Assembly (NCBI GenBank): GCA_004554425.1 | Contig: SFMI01000032.1 | Span: 1-16,582, forward strand | DNA length: 16,582 bases | Reading direction: 5' to 3' | Source: Candidatus Saccharimonadota bacterium | GTDB taxonomy: Bacteria > Eremiobacterota > Xenobia > Xenobiales > Xenobiaceae | Part shown: in pieces, positions 7,713 to 14,512 of the stretch | How the letters are laid out: each line of letters opens with the position of its first letter | Numbering within the stretch: the first letter of the stretch is position 1 | The notes under the pieces: generated by a model | What the model saw: only the letters and a program-made list of their open reading frames with translations | The model's database searches: none | Told to the model about the DNA's origin: nothing | Translations under genes and position numbers: made by a program

Positions 7713-8414
7713 TTAGCCTAACTGAACGTCAGCCGAACGTAAATAAACAGGAGCCAGTTCCAAAATGCCCTGAGTGTGACCAGCTTTAAAAGCGCTCTCA
7801 CCTAAGGAAGCAACCCAAGAACCACGCACTTGAGCATCGACAGCTGGAGAGACTAAGACAGAGCCTTTTTCCTTCAGCACTTCCTGATAGCGCACAGGGC
7901 CGCTACCTACAGCTAATTTGCACCCTAAACGAGTCGCTTCCTCGGCCAATTCTTGAGGTGAATAGGCTTTATCGGCACACAAACGGCGTAAAGTACCATC
8001 AGATGTATCAAAAAACGAAGCAAATATCTCGCCTCTTCTGGCATCTAAACCGGCCAGAAGGCAAGGACATCCGGGATGAGCTGCAGCCAAAGCTTCTAGA
8101 GTGTTAATACCAACTAAAGCACAACCTACAGTTTGAGCAATCGTCCTAGCTGTAACTATACCCAGGCGCAAACCGGTAAAGGATCCGGGGCCTACGGTTA
8201 CAGCCACGGCACCTACATCTCCAAAGGAAGCGCCAATTTCTTCAAGAGCCCCTTTAATGGAAGGAAAAAGGCGACACAAATGGGATCGAGGGCTAAAACC
8301 GCCACGTTCAGCCAAGCAGCGACCATCTTGAACCAAAGCTATGCTGAAACTTTCACCTGAGCAATCAATGCCGATAATTAAAGACTTATTATAATTTATT
8401 TTCTTGGGAATCAT
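7713..8414 (-). CDS. tsaB: tRNA threonylcarbamoyladenosine biosynthesis protein TsaB
   Basis: A 233-residue member of the TsaB/YeaZ family with IIGIDCSGESFSIAL near 13-27 and the signature GPGSFTGLRLG (75-85). TsaB is an inactive ASKHA paralogue that scaffolds TsaD and TsaE in t6A formation. I chose the ATG at 8414 because a GAGG sits 8-9 nt upstream. A TTG five codons further out is possible but lies on that GAGG. The gene overlaps the end of tsaE by 26 nt, so translation is probably coupled. The C-terminal half (residues about 110-233) is less conserved, as usual for the family. Confidence 0.93.
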   Translation of the reverse strand: MIPKKINYNKSLIIGIDCSGESFSIALVQDGRCLAERGGFSPRSHLCRLFPSIKGALEEIGASFGDVGAVAVTVGPGSFTGLRLGIVTARTIAQTVGCALVGINTLEALAAAHPGCPCLLAGLDARRGEIFASFFDTSDGTLRRLCADKAYSPQELAEEATRLGCKLAVGSGPVRYQEVLKEKGSVLVSPAVDAQVRGSWVASLGESAFKAGHTQGILELAPVYLRSADVQLG

Positions 8415-8886
8415 TTTGCAAAGCCTCAACTATTTTTTGACCACGACCGCCATCAGACTCAAAGACCAATTCTCGTCCGGTAGGGCCTAAATCTGTGCGA
8501 TAATAAATTTTTAAGCGTAAGCAATCTTTAGGCAACAGCTCTTCTGTACGCTCCGACCACTCTATACAAGCTATACCATCAGTACCGATATATTCTTCAG
8601 CACCGATATTAAGCAATTCTTCACTGTTTTCTAAACGGTAAGCATCAAAATGGTAAATGGGAATGCGCCCTTCATAAATATGCATAAGCACAAATGTAGG
8701 GCTGGAGACACGCTCAGAAGCTCCCATAGCTCTAGCTAATCCGCGCACAAAAGTAGTTTTGCCAGCTCCCAAATCTCCATAAAAAGCGATCACATCAGCC
8801 GGACGCAAAATTTCAGCTAAGCGCTCTCCTACACTTTCAGTTTCAGCGTCATTGTGGGTAATAATTCTAAAATTCGTTTTGCTCAT
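8389..8886 (-). CDS. tsaE: tRNA threonylcarbamoyladenosine biosynthesis ATPase TsaE
   Basis: A 165-residue P-loop ATPase: Walker A GDLGAGKTT (37-45), switch-like SSPTF (61-65), HFDAYRL (79-85) and IEWSER (108-113), all diagnostic for TsaE/YjeE. It drives the TsaBD complex in t6A synthesis. The frame extends 31 codons upstream to a TTG at 8979, but that stretch runs through an inverted repeat (8930-8963), is unlike the family, and would exceed the normal size of about 150-165 aa, so the ATG at 8886 is preferred. The Shine-Dalgarno site for it is weak (AGAAG very close). It is the first gene of the run tsaE-tsaB-rimI-tsaD-LLM; 141 nt separate it from the kinase gene upstream. Confidence 0.92.
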   Translation of the reverse strand: MSKTNFRIITHNDAETESVGERLAEILRPADVIAFYGDLGAGKTTFVRGLARAMGASERVSSPTFVLMHIYEGRIPIYHFDAYRLENSEELLNIGAEEYIGTDGIACIEWSERTEELLPKDCLRLKIYYRTDLGPTGRELVFESDGGRGQKIVEALQNDSQENKL

Positions 8887-8929
8887 ATCTTCTAACTGTC
8901 TTTTTTGTTTATTAACTTGACAAGAAAAG

Positions 8930-8963
8930 AGCTTCTCTCTGCGACTAAACGAAGTGAGAAGCT
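8930..8963 (-). terminator. Inverted repeat, possible terminator of the kinase gene
   Basis: AGCTTCTC at 8930-8937 and GAGAAGCT at 8956-8963 form a perfect 8-bp stem, with a further ACT/AGT pairing inside the 18-nt loop. On the minus strand the stem is followed by CTTTTCTTGTC, a moderate U-rich tail, which suits the end of the kinase transcript 65 nt upstream. The loop is larger than in a typical intrinsic terminator, so this could instead be a leader structure of tsaE. A second weaker repeat (CTTTTGC/GCAAAAG, 8996-9002 and 9011-9017) lies just after the kinase stop but has no T tail. Confidence 0.4.
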
Positions 8964-9027
8964 TTGTATCTATGATCAAGCGAATATATTTCTTCCTTTT
9001 GCTGCCAATGGCAAAAGAATATCAGAT

Positions 9028-9915
9028 CTAAGAATGGCTATCACCATATTTTTGACGATAGAGCTGTTCTAAAATATTGGAGCTCTTCTCGGTAGCTCTC
9101 TCTTCACGTCCTTGCAACTCTTTGCGCACAGACACTAGTTCATCGCGAACCTGAGCTACAGAGCTATAACGGCGCTCTGGAGCGTACTCCATGCACTTGG
9201 CCAAAACGGCTTCCAACCAGTGGTTGGCATTAGGCTTAAGCTTGCGCAACGGAGGCACATTAAAATTAAACTTGGCCATATTGGCTTGGGTTAAGCACCA
9301 ATACAGAGTGGCACCTAAAGAGTAGATATCGCCGCGCAAGTCACAATCGAAACGATTATATTTTTCCGGAGGTGCAAAACCTGGACTTACCATAGTAAAG
9401 GTGCGCGGACTCTTACTGGGAGCAAAATAACGAGCCACACCAAAATCGATAACTTTTAAGTCACCATTGTAAGTGAGCATAACATTGGAAGGCTTTAAGT
9501 CACCCAATAAAATAGGATAAGGCTTGCGAGAGTGCAAGTAGCTCAAAACATCGGATAACTTTATGCCCCACTCCAGTACCGTGTCTTGGGTAATACCATC
9601 AGACTCAAGTACTTCTTGGTGCATAGTCTTACCAGCGATCCACTCCATAACGATGTAGAAGTACATGCCCTGGTTAAAATAGGCCATAACTTTAGGCAAG
9701 CCTGGATGGGACAAAGACATCAAAATTTTTGCTTCGAGCTCAAATTGCACATTGAGGTCTTTAAATTCAACTTGCGAGAATCCCTCAGTGCATATAGCCT
9801 TGACAGCCACCAGTGCACCATTAGCCTTATTATCCTTGGCTAAGTAAACCGTGGCAAAATTACCATGGCCTAAATTACTTATAAGTCTGTACCGCCCCTG
9901 TAGCTCAGATGCCAT
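9028..9915 (-). CDS. Soluble Hanks-type serine/threonine protein kinase with non-RD catalytic loop
   Basis: A 295-residue protein consisting almost entirely of a kinase domain: glycine loop LGHGNFATVY (15-24), VAVK with Lys39, Glu61 as the likely helix-C partner, catalytic loop GDLKPSNVM (138-146) with Asp139, Lys141 and Asn144, DFG at 157-159, and APPEK at 181-185. All catalytic residues are present, but the Arg before the catalytic Asp (HRD) is Gly here (LLGD), so it is a non-RD kinase. Thr172 and Thr174 in the activation segment could be phosphorylated. There is no transmembrane segment and no PASTA or other sensor domain; the last 30 residues are polar. A GAGG lies 4 nt before the ATG. 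It is divergent from a phosphoesterase gene with an element-rich spacer between them. The substrate is unknown. Confidence 0.9.
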   Translation of the reverse strand: MASELQGRYRLISNLGHGNFATVYLAKDNKANGALVAVKAICTEGFSQVEFKDLNVQFELEAKILMSLSHPGLPKVMAYFNQGMYFYIVMEWIAGKTMHQEVLESDGITQDTVLEWGIKLSDVLSYLHSRKPYPILLGDLKPSNVMLTYNGDLKVIDFGVARYFAPSKSPRTFTMVSPGFAPPEKYNRFDCDLRGDIYSLGATLYWCLTQANMAKFNFNVPPLRKLKPNANHWLEAVLAKCMEYAPERRYSSVAQVRDELVSVRKELQGREERATEKSSNILEQLYRQKYGDSHS

Positions 9916-10039
9916 AAAACCTCAAAAATGCACTCAAATAGAAATGTCGTATGTCGAATATGCTGTATGTTAAAAAAACAGCCAGCCGACAGAATCCGTG
10001 CTTCCTATACAGACAAGTCGCACCGCAAAACGAAGCCTA

Positions 10040-10069
10040 AATACCTTCTATAAGAATACCTTCTATAAG
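10040..10069. repeat. Perfect tandem 15-bp repeat in the kinase/phosphoesterase spacer
   Basis: AATACCTTCTATAAG occurs twice back to back (10040-10054 and 10055-10069), without a mismatch. The repeat abuts the palindrome at 10069-10078. The rest of the 316-bp spacer (9916-10231) holds a CGACAT-A-CGACAT direct repeat on the minus strand nearer the kinase, and an extended -10 candidate on the plus strand. I see no gene in it. Confidence 0.85.
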
Positions 10070-10078
10070 GAGCGCTCC
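10069..10078. promoter_or_regulatory. 10-bp perfect palindrome, possible operator
   Basis: GGAGCGCTCC is a perfect 10-bp palindrome, immediately after the tandem repeat and 10 nt before the candidate -10 box for the downstream phosphoesterase. The position, overlapping or just upstream of a possible promoter in a divergent spacer, is what a repressor or activator site would show. There is no direct proof of binding. Confidence 0.4.
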
Positions 10079-10084
10079 GCCTGG

Positions 10085-10093
10085 TGGTATACT
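10085..10093 (+). promoter_or_regulatory. Candidate extended -10 promoter for the phosphoesterase gene
   Basis: TGG-TATACT fits an extended -10 (TGn plus a TATAAT-like hexamer, five of six). No -35 match is found 17 nt upstream, where the tandem repeat lies, so an activator might be needed. The implied leader to the ATG at 10232 is about 130 nt. Confidence 0.35.
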
Positions 10094-10231
10094 GCAAAAT
10101 AATACCCCTTACCTGCTAGAAAATAAAATCATTTTGGACAATGCTCAATAAAAATAAACTGCAAGAGAGGTAGAAAAAGACAAAATGGCAAAAAATCACC
10201 CCCATAAACAGAACTTACAGGACTTATATCT

Positions 10232-10813
10232 ATGAAAATTGCCATTTTATCGGATAGTCACGACAATTTAGACAAATTGCGCCAAGCTGTATGCGTTTGC
10301 AAAAAAGCCGGAGTGGAAGCTATTATCCACGCAGGCGATTTTATTTCCCCTTTTAGTTTGACCCCCTTAGAAGAAAGTAAAATACCTGTCCATGCTGTTT
10401 TAGGTAACAATGACGGCGAAAGAGACGGCTTGCGGCGCCGCTTTGCCATGATGGGAGCTCACTTTTGGGAAGGACCGGTAACTTTTTTTATCGGCAACAC
10501 TTGCGTAAACTTGCAACATTTCTCCTATACTGCCAACGAGCTTTCAACTTATATGGCTACTTCCAGTTCTGCGGCCAAACACATACGTCATCAGAACTCT
10601 CACAGTGGTCAGACTTTGTCAGCTAAAGATATTTTGCAAACTCAGCCACATGGATTACTCATTTATGGTCATACCCACAAACTTAAAATTGAAAAGCTTA
10701 GTAACTGTACTATCGTTAATCCAGGAGAGTGCTGTGGCTGGCTAACTGGTAGAGCAACCATGGTAATTTACGATACTGAATCCCAAAATTGTGAAGTTAT
10801 AGACTTAAACTGA
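10232..10813 (+). CDS. YfcE/MJ0936-type metallophosphoesterase
   Basis: A 193-residue calcineurin-like phosphoesterase with the full set of metal ligands: Asp8 and His10 (SDSHDN), Asp36 (HAGDF), Asn60 (LGNND), His96, and His147/His149 in GHTH. Small proteins of this family hydrolyse phosphodiesters or nucleotides in the cytoplasm; the substrate here is not deducible. Between His96 and GHTH is a polar, Ser- and His-rich stretch (about 100-135) somewhat longer than in compact homologues. The start is supported by AGGA 9 nt upstream of the ATG. It is followed 18 nt later by yqeG, so the two probably form an operon, and it diverges from the kinase gene. Confidence 0.9.
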   Translation: MKIAILSDSHDNLDKLRQAVCVCKKAGVEAIIHAGDFISPFSLTPLEESKIPVHAVLGNNDGERDGLRRRFAMMGAHFWEGPVTFFIGNTCVNLQHFSYTANELSTYMATSSSAAKHIRHQNSHSGQTLSAKDILQTQPHGLLIYGHTHKLKIEKLSNCTIVNPGECCGWLTGRATMVIYDTESQNCEVIDLN

Positions 10814-10831
10814 TAATGAGAATTTGAAAAT

Positions 10832-11359
10832 ATGCACCGTTACACACCAGATCTTTACTGTCACAATATAGCCGATGTACCTTTTGCCAGTTTAGCGAAA
10901 AAAAATATAGTCAATATTTGTTTGGATGTTGATAACACTTTAGCTAAACGCGATTCTTTACTAATCGATTATCAAATCGTTAAAGCCTTAAATAAAGCTC
11001 GCCAAAATGGTCACATAAAGAATCTTTGTATTGTCTCCAATATTATTTGGGGACGCTCCAGAGAAGAACGAGTGCGCAAAATTGCCGAGCAATTAGAAAT
11101 TGAGCATTACTTTGCCGCCAGATTTTGGGAGAGAAAGCCTGGAGCCAAGCCTTTTCTGGAAGCGATGCGCATGATGAATTCTCAGCCTGAGAATACAGCT
11201 ATTATTGGTGATCAAATTTTTACCGACGTTTTAGGTGGGAAAAGACTTGGACTTTACACGATTCTTGTCCGCCCTTTGGGAGAAGATCACTGGACAACTC
11301 GTCTAACCGGGCGACGTCGTCGGGAAATGCACATTCTTAAGCATCTTGGTTTTGAATAA
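10832..11359 (+). CDS. yqeG: YqeG-family HAD-IIIA phosphatase
   Basis: A 175-residue HAD phosphatase. Motif I is LDVDNTLAK (31-39) with the nucleophile and acid Asp32 and Asp34, motif II is IVSN, and motif III plus IV are the conserved Lys region and IIGDQIFTDVLGGKRLG, whose TDVLGG stretch is characteristic of YqeG. In Bacillota yqeG often precedes the GTPase gene yqeH; here it instead follows a phosphoesterase. The related mitochondrial protein dephosphorylates phosphatidylglycerol phosphate, but that activity is not assured for YqeG. The Shine-Dalgarno match is poor (GAG with a long spacing). The 3' end is followed by T8 at 11380-11387 without an adjacent strong hairpin. Confidence 0.9.
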   Translation: MHRYTPDLYCHNIADVPFASLAKKNIVNICLDVDNTLAKRDSLLIDYQIVKALNKARQNGHIKNLCIVSNIIWGRSREERVRKIAEQLEIEHYFAARFWERKPGAKPFLEAMRMMNSQPENTAIIGDQIFTDVLGGKRLGLYTILVRPLGEDHWTTRLTGRRRREMHILKHLGFE

Positions 11360-11416
11360 CACCAATATCAAGCGCTCAGTTTTTTTTAGCAAGAGGAAGA
11401 AAGTTTTGACTTAACG

Positions 11417-11478
11417 AAACAACCTCCTATCTGGCGTCAGTTATTCGAGGGTTTCTTGAAATCCTGCCAGCAAGGAGG
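11417..11478 (+). promoter_or_regulatory. Leader with two mutually exclusive hairpins, one sequestering the Shine-Dalgarno site
   Basis: Hairpin 1: GAAAC-aa-CCTC (11417-11427) pairs with GAGGGTTTC (11448-11456), 9 bp with a 2-nt bulge. Hairpin 2: CCTCCT (11424-11429) plus CTGGC (11432-11436) pair with GCCAG (11466-11470) plus AGGAGG (11473-11478), 11 bp with a 2x2 internal loop, and this hides the ribosome binding site of the next gene. Both use CCTC at 11424-11427, so only one can form. This is the layout of a translational switch. I recognise no ligand-binding family. A TTGACT at 11407-11412 could be a -35 box that starts transcription inside this region, which would remove the upstream half. 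Confidence 0.45.
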
Positions 11479-11485
11479 CTTTTCA

Positions 11486-12004
11486 GTGGATAAACTCAAT
11501 CTCGGAAATATCTCCGAAAAACTCAACAACCTCATGAACAAAATTCCCGGTTACGCCGGTATGCAAGAGAGAGCAGCCAGACGCGAGAGCGACGCTGTTC
11601 ATCGCGAATACATGGCTTCCAGGTTGACCAACCTCAAGAGCAGTATGCAATCTGCTCAGGAAGAATTTTTGGGAACCGGCAACTTGTCAGTAATGGAACC
11701 CTTCGACAAAGTAGCCAATAAGCTTGATCGTGTAATAGAACGCGTGCGCCACGCCAGTCGAGGCTATACCGGTTTCTTCGATGCCGTCAAGATCAACGAA
11801 GCGGAATTGGCTCGCATTTATGACTACGACTTATCTCTTGTCAATATTATCAGCAATGCCGAAGAAGCTTTAATGGCTGTACAGAGCGCTGCCGATGAAG
11901 GTGGCGATCCTAAGTTAGCCTTAAGATCACTTACCAATTGCATAACCAACTTCGACAATGCTCTCAATGAGCGCGAACTTATCTTGAAAGGGATTAAAGC
12001 TTAA
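11486..12004 (+). CDS. Helical protein of unknown function upstream of the SPFH gene
   Basis: A 172-residue protein I cannot assign to a characterised family. The start is the GTG at 11486, placed 7 nt after a perfect AAGGAGG; a TTG ten codons upstream is in frame but has no ribosome binding site. The sequence is charged, lacks signal peptide, membrane segment, Cys and predicted breaks, and looks almost wholly alpha-helical. It has a conserved-looking N-terminal segment KIPGYAGMQERAARRESD (about 19-36) and several amphipathic helices thereafter. It ends 3 nt before the SPFH gene, so the pair is an operon. In Bacillus subtilis an SPFH zinc-ribbon protein (YdjI) works with the helical PspA-like YdjF; a comparable partnership is a guess from gene order only. 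Expression may be set by the hairpins just upstream. Confidence 0.7.
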   Translation: MDKLNLGNISEKLNNLMNKIPGYAGMQERAARRESDAVHREYMASRLTNLKSSMQSAQEEFLGTGNLSVMEPFDKVANKLDRVIERVRHASRGYTGFFDAVKINEAELARIYDYDLSLVNIISNAEEALMAVQSAADEGGDPKLALRSLTNCITNFDNALNERELILKGIKA

Positions 12005-12007
12005 ACT

Positions 12008-13159
12008 ATGGCTAGATATTTAGATGTAATTGAATGGCGTCCCAATGATCCTACCGCTTTGGTAGGTAGAGTTCCTGAAGAAGGGCCTGCAGATATTAGA
12101 ATGGGCGCTCAGCTGATTGTACGCGAGAGCCAAGCAGCCATTTTCTACCGCGATGGCCAAGCCATGGATACTTTCAGAGCTGGCCGTCACACTCTCTCTA
12201 CAGCCAATATTCCTATTCTTACTGAATTCCTCAGCCGCTTTGCTGGCGGAAACAACGTCTTTGCCGCTGAAGTTTACTTCGTAAACCAGCAGGTTATGAC
12301 CGATCTCAAGTGGGGCACTCCCAACCCCATCGATCTTAAGGATCCAGACTTAGGTTGGGTTCAATTGCGCGCTTTCGGTACGATGTCTGTACGCATCGAA
12401 GATCCGCAACTCTTTGTTAATACTTTAGTCGGCACCCGCTCCAGCTATAGTACCAAAGACTTAAATACAACCCTTAAGGGTAGTATTCGTACTCGCCTTA
12501 ACGATCTTTTAAGCACTACTTTCAAATCTTATGCCAGCATCCGCAGCAACTTAGACGAGTTAGTAGCCGCCATGAAGATTAAAGTCAAAGACGACTTTGG
12601 TAAATATGGCGTTTCTCTGCGCGATTTCTTTATCCAGGATGTTTCCGTACCTGAAGAAATTCAGGCCGCTTTCCGCAAACGTGCCACTATGGGTGCTTTG
12701 GGAGTACAAAACTACATGCAGCTCAAGGCAGCAGATGCTTTGGGCGACATGGCCAACAACCAAGGCATGGTCGGTGGCGGTATGGGCGCCGGTATGGGCA
12801 TGGGTATGGGCATGATGATGCCCCAAATGATGCAACAGGCTATGCAAAGCGGCATGCAAGCCAATATCCAGCAGCCTCAACAAGCCGCTGCTCCCCAACA
12901 AGCAGCCACTATTCCTTGTCCCAATTGCCAACAGCCGGTAGCCGTCGGTGGTAAGTTCTGTCCTAATTGCGGAACAAAAATGCTGCCTCCTGGCACAGTC
13001 CCCTGCCCCAGCTGTCAGGCTCCAGTTCCCAGTGGCAGCAAGTTCTGCCCTGAATGTGGCACTAAGGTGGCTCCTGATAAGAAAGTTTGCTCTTCTTGTG
13101 GCGCCGAGTTGCCTCCCGGCACTAAGTTCTGTCCCGGATGTGGAGCTAAACAAGCCTAA
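12008..13159 (+). CDS. SPFH-domain protein with three C-terminal zinc ribbons (YdjI/virion-core-like)
   Basis: A 383-residue protein. Residues 1-235 match the bacterial SPFH subgroup annotated as virion core protein-like: an N-terminal WRPNDPTALVGRVP segment, IIVRESQ-like strand (LIVRESQAAIFYRDG), FRAGRHTLST, then a long helical part around 185-245. A Gly/Met-rich linker (about 258-285, GGGMGAGMGMGMGMMM) and a Gln/Ala stretch precede three zinc ribbons, each of the form C-x2-C ... FC-P-x-CG (about 302-325, 332-354 and 360-380). SPFH proteins assemble on membranes as scaffolds; the YdjI type recruits PspA-like protein in B. subtilis. There is no transmembrane segment here, so membrane attachment would be peripheral. 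It is coupled to the helical gene upstream and followed by a strong terminator, so this is a two-gene unit. Confidence 0.87.
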   Translation: MARYLDVIEWRPNDPTALVGRVPEEGPADIRMGAQLIVRESQAAIFYRDGQAMDTFRAGRHTLSTANIPILTEFLSRFAGGNNVFAAEVYFVNQQVMTDLKWGTPNPIDLKDPDLGWVQLRAFGTMSVRIEDPQLFVNTLVGTRSSYSTKDLNTTLKGSIRTRLNDLLSTTFKSYASIRSNLDELVAAMKIKVKDDFGKYGVSLRDFFIQDVSVPEEIQAAFRKRATMGALGVQNYMQLKAADALGDMANNQGMVGGGMGAGMGMGMGMMMPQMMQQAMQSGMQANIQQPQQAAAPQQAATIPCPNCQQPVAVGGKFCPNCGTKMLPPGTVPCPSCQAPVPSGSKFCPECGTKVAPDKKVCSSCGAELPPGTKFCPGCGAKQA

Positions 13160-13194
13160 TTTATCCCTATTAGCATTATAATCTGTTAGAAATA

Positions 13195-13252
13195 AACCTT
13201 GTATCATTTTTTAATCTTAAAAATAGATACAGGGTTTTCTTTTATTCTTTGG
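13195..13252 (+). terminator. Strong intrinsic terminator after the SPFH gene
   Basis: AACCTTGTATC (13195-13205) pairs with GATACAGGGTT (13226-13236) through 11 bp including one G-U. ATTTTT/AAAAAT pairing extends the stem inward, and a T-rich tract (TTCTTTTATTCTTT) follows. It lies 36 nt after the stop codon. Confidence 0.85.
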
Positions 13253-13288
13253 AAGTTAAAGCAAAACTTTTAAGGGCAGAAATTACAT

Positions 13289-14512
13289 ATGGAAAATCAA
13301 AATCGAGAATTACTCTTTTTAGAGCAACAGAAAACGCAAAGCGCTATAGAAGCCTTATCTCAAAGCAAACTTGGGGGCACTGAAGAATTTAAGCTTATCA
13401 AAAAATTACGTCAAGATTTTACTTCCGAAGAAACTTCCTGGCTGTTAAACCAAGTGAAATTGCGTCAAAAAGCTTTACGCAAATTCCCTTCTACTATGGT
13501 TGAAAAGATGTATTTTGAAGAGAAGGCCCTAGAGCAAGCTACAGCTTGGCCTTTGGCTTTACATAGAGCCCAAAAGTTGCAAGCGATCGCGCCGGAAGGC
13601 CCAATTTTAGATCTTGGTTGTGGTATGGGATGCGATGCTTTAGCTATAGCTCATTACCGTCCAGTTATAGCTATAGATTTAGAACAAAGTAGATTGGATA
13701 TTTTACAAGCTAACGCTAAAAATTTAGCCTTACCTTACCATGTTCAAACTTTGCAACTTGACTACATCAAGAACAAATTGCCTCAAGCCTCGGCTGCTTT
13801 TAGCGATCCGGCTCGCCGCATAGACAGTAAGCGCATTTACAAAGTGGAAGAGACTTTTCCGCCCTTAAAAAAAGTTGTTGGATTAGCCAGATTTTTAAAT
13901 ATTCCCACAGCTATAAAGTTAGCTCCTAGTTTCGATAAAACTTTACTTGAAGATTTACCAGGCGCTTCTTTAGAATTTGTCGGTCTGAATAAACAATGTC
14001 GCGAAGCGGTATTGTGGCTCAATTGTTTTGCTGAGCCTTCTTTGCAAGCCTCTATCTACTTAAAAGATGGAACTTGGCACCAAGAAAGCCTGCCTTTAGG
14101 CCAAGATAGTACTGTTGCCGTAGGCGATTTACACGAAGGCCAATACCTTTATGAAATTGAGCCTGTTCTCTTGCGAGCTGGCCTTTTACATAAATATGCC
14201 GATAAGCTCCAAGCCCACTTATTTGATGAACAAACTAGTTGGCTCATTAGCGACAATTTAGTTGAAGAGCCTTTAGCTGATGCCTTTTTAATTAGCGAAA
14301 TTCACAAGTTTTCCTTAAAAACTTTGCAAAAACGCATAAAAGATCTCAATATTGGCATTTTAGAAATTAAAAAACGTAATTCAGCTATAGAGCCGGAAAT
14401 TATTAGACAAAAAATAAAAACTTGCCCTACAAAAAATGAACTTACAGTTTTTGTAACCAGGCAAAATGGGCAACCTCTCTTTATGCTAGGTCAAAGGATT
14501 AGTAATTCGTGA
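13289..14512 (+). CDS. Class I SAM-dependent methyltransferase with THUMP-like C-terminal domain
   Basis: A 407-residue protein. An N-terminal helical region (1-95) is followed by a Rossmann methyltransferase core: motif I ILDLGCGMG (106-114), acidic loop AIDLEQSR (128-135), and FSDPARR (171-177) in the position of motif IV. The SDPARR form plus a C-terminal segment (about 335-405, running from FLISEIHKFSL to FMLGQRI) matches the family described as class I methyltransferase with THUMP-like domain. RNA is the expected substrate from the domain name and from related YtqB/RlmI-type proteins, but none has been shown as far as I know. An AGGG lies 11-13 nt upstream of the ATG, a weak site. The last four bases (GTGA) overlap the start of the next methyltransferase gene. 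Confidence 0.82.
   Translation: MENQNRELLFLEQQKTQSAIEALSQSKLGGTEEFKLIKKLRQDFTSEETSWLLNQVKLRQKALRKFPSTMVEKMYFEEKALEQATAWPLALHRAQKLQAIAPEGPILDLGCGMGCDALAIAHYRPVIAIDLEQSRLDILQANAKNLALPYHVQTLQLDYIKNKLPQASAAFSDPARRIDSKRIYKVEETFPPLKKVVGLARFLNIPTAIKLAPSFDKTLLEDLPGASLEFVGLNKQCREAVLWLNCFAEPSLQASIYLKDGTWHQESLPLGQDSTVAVGDLHEGQYLYEIEPVLLRAGLLHKYADKLQAHLFDEQTSWLISDNLVEEPLADAFLISEIHKFSLKTLQKRIKDLNIGILEIKKRNSAIEPEIIRQKIKTCPTKNELTVFVTRQNGQPLFMLGQRISNS

Noticed and set aside
8887..8979. 31-codon upstream extension of tsaE from a TTG
   Set aside because: It crosses an inverted repeat, has no ribosome binding site at a useful distance and is not part of the TsaE family.
11341..11387. TTGGT/ACCAA hairpin at the yqeG stop plus T8 as a terminator
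   Set aside because: The T run is 18 nt or so beyond the stem, so the geometry is not that of an intrinsic terminator.
11416..11439. ECF-sigma-type promoter (CGAAAC ... CGTC) before the SPFH operon, as for SigW genes
   Set aside because: The spacer between the AAAC and CGTC elements is 14 nt, shorter than the usual 16-17; other AAC starts give 11 or 19.
12560..13207. Long minus-strand open frame (215 codons) and plus-strand shadows within the SPFH gene
   Set aside because: His/Ala-rich translation caused by the Gly/Met linker and zinc-ribbon codons; the SPFH protein explains the DNA.
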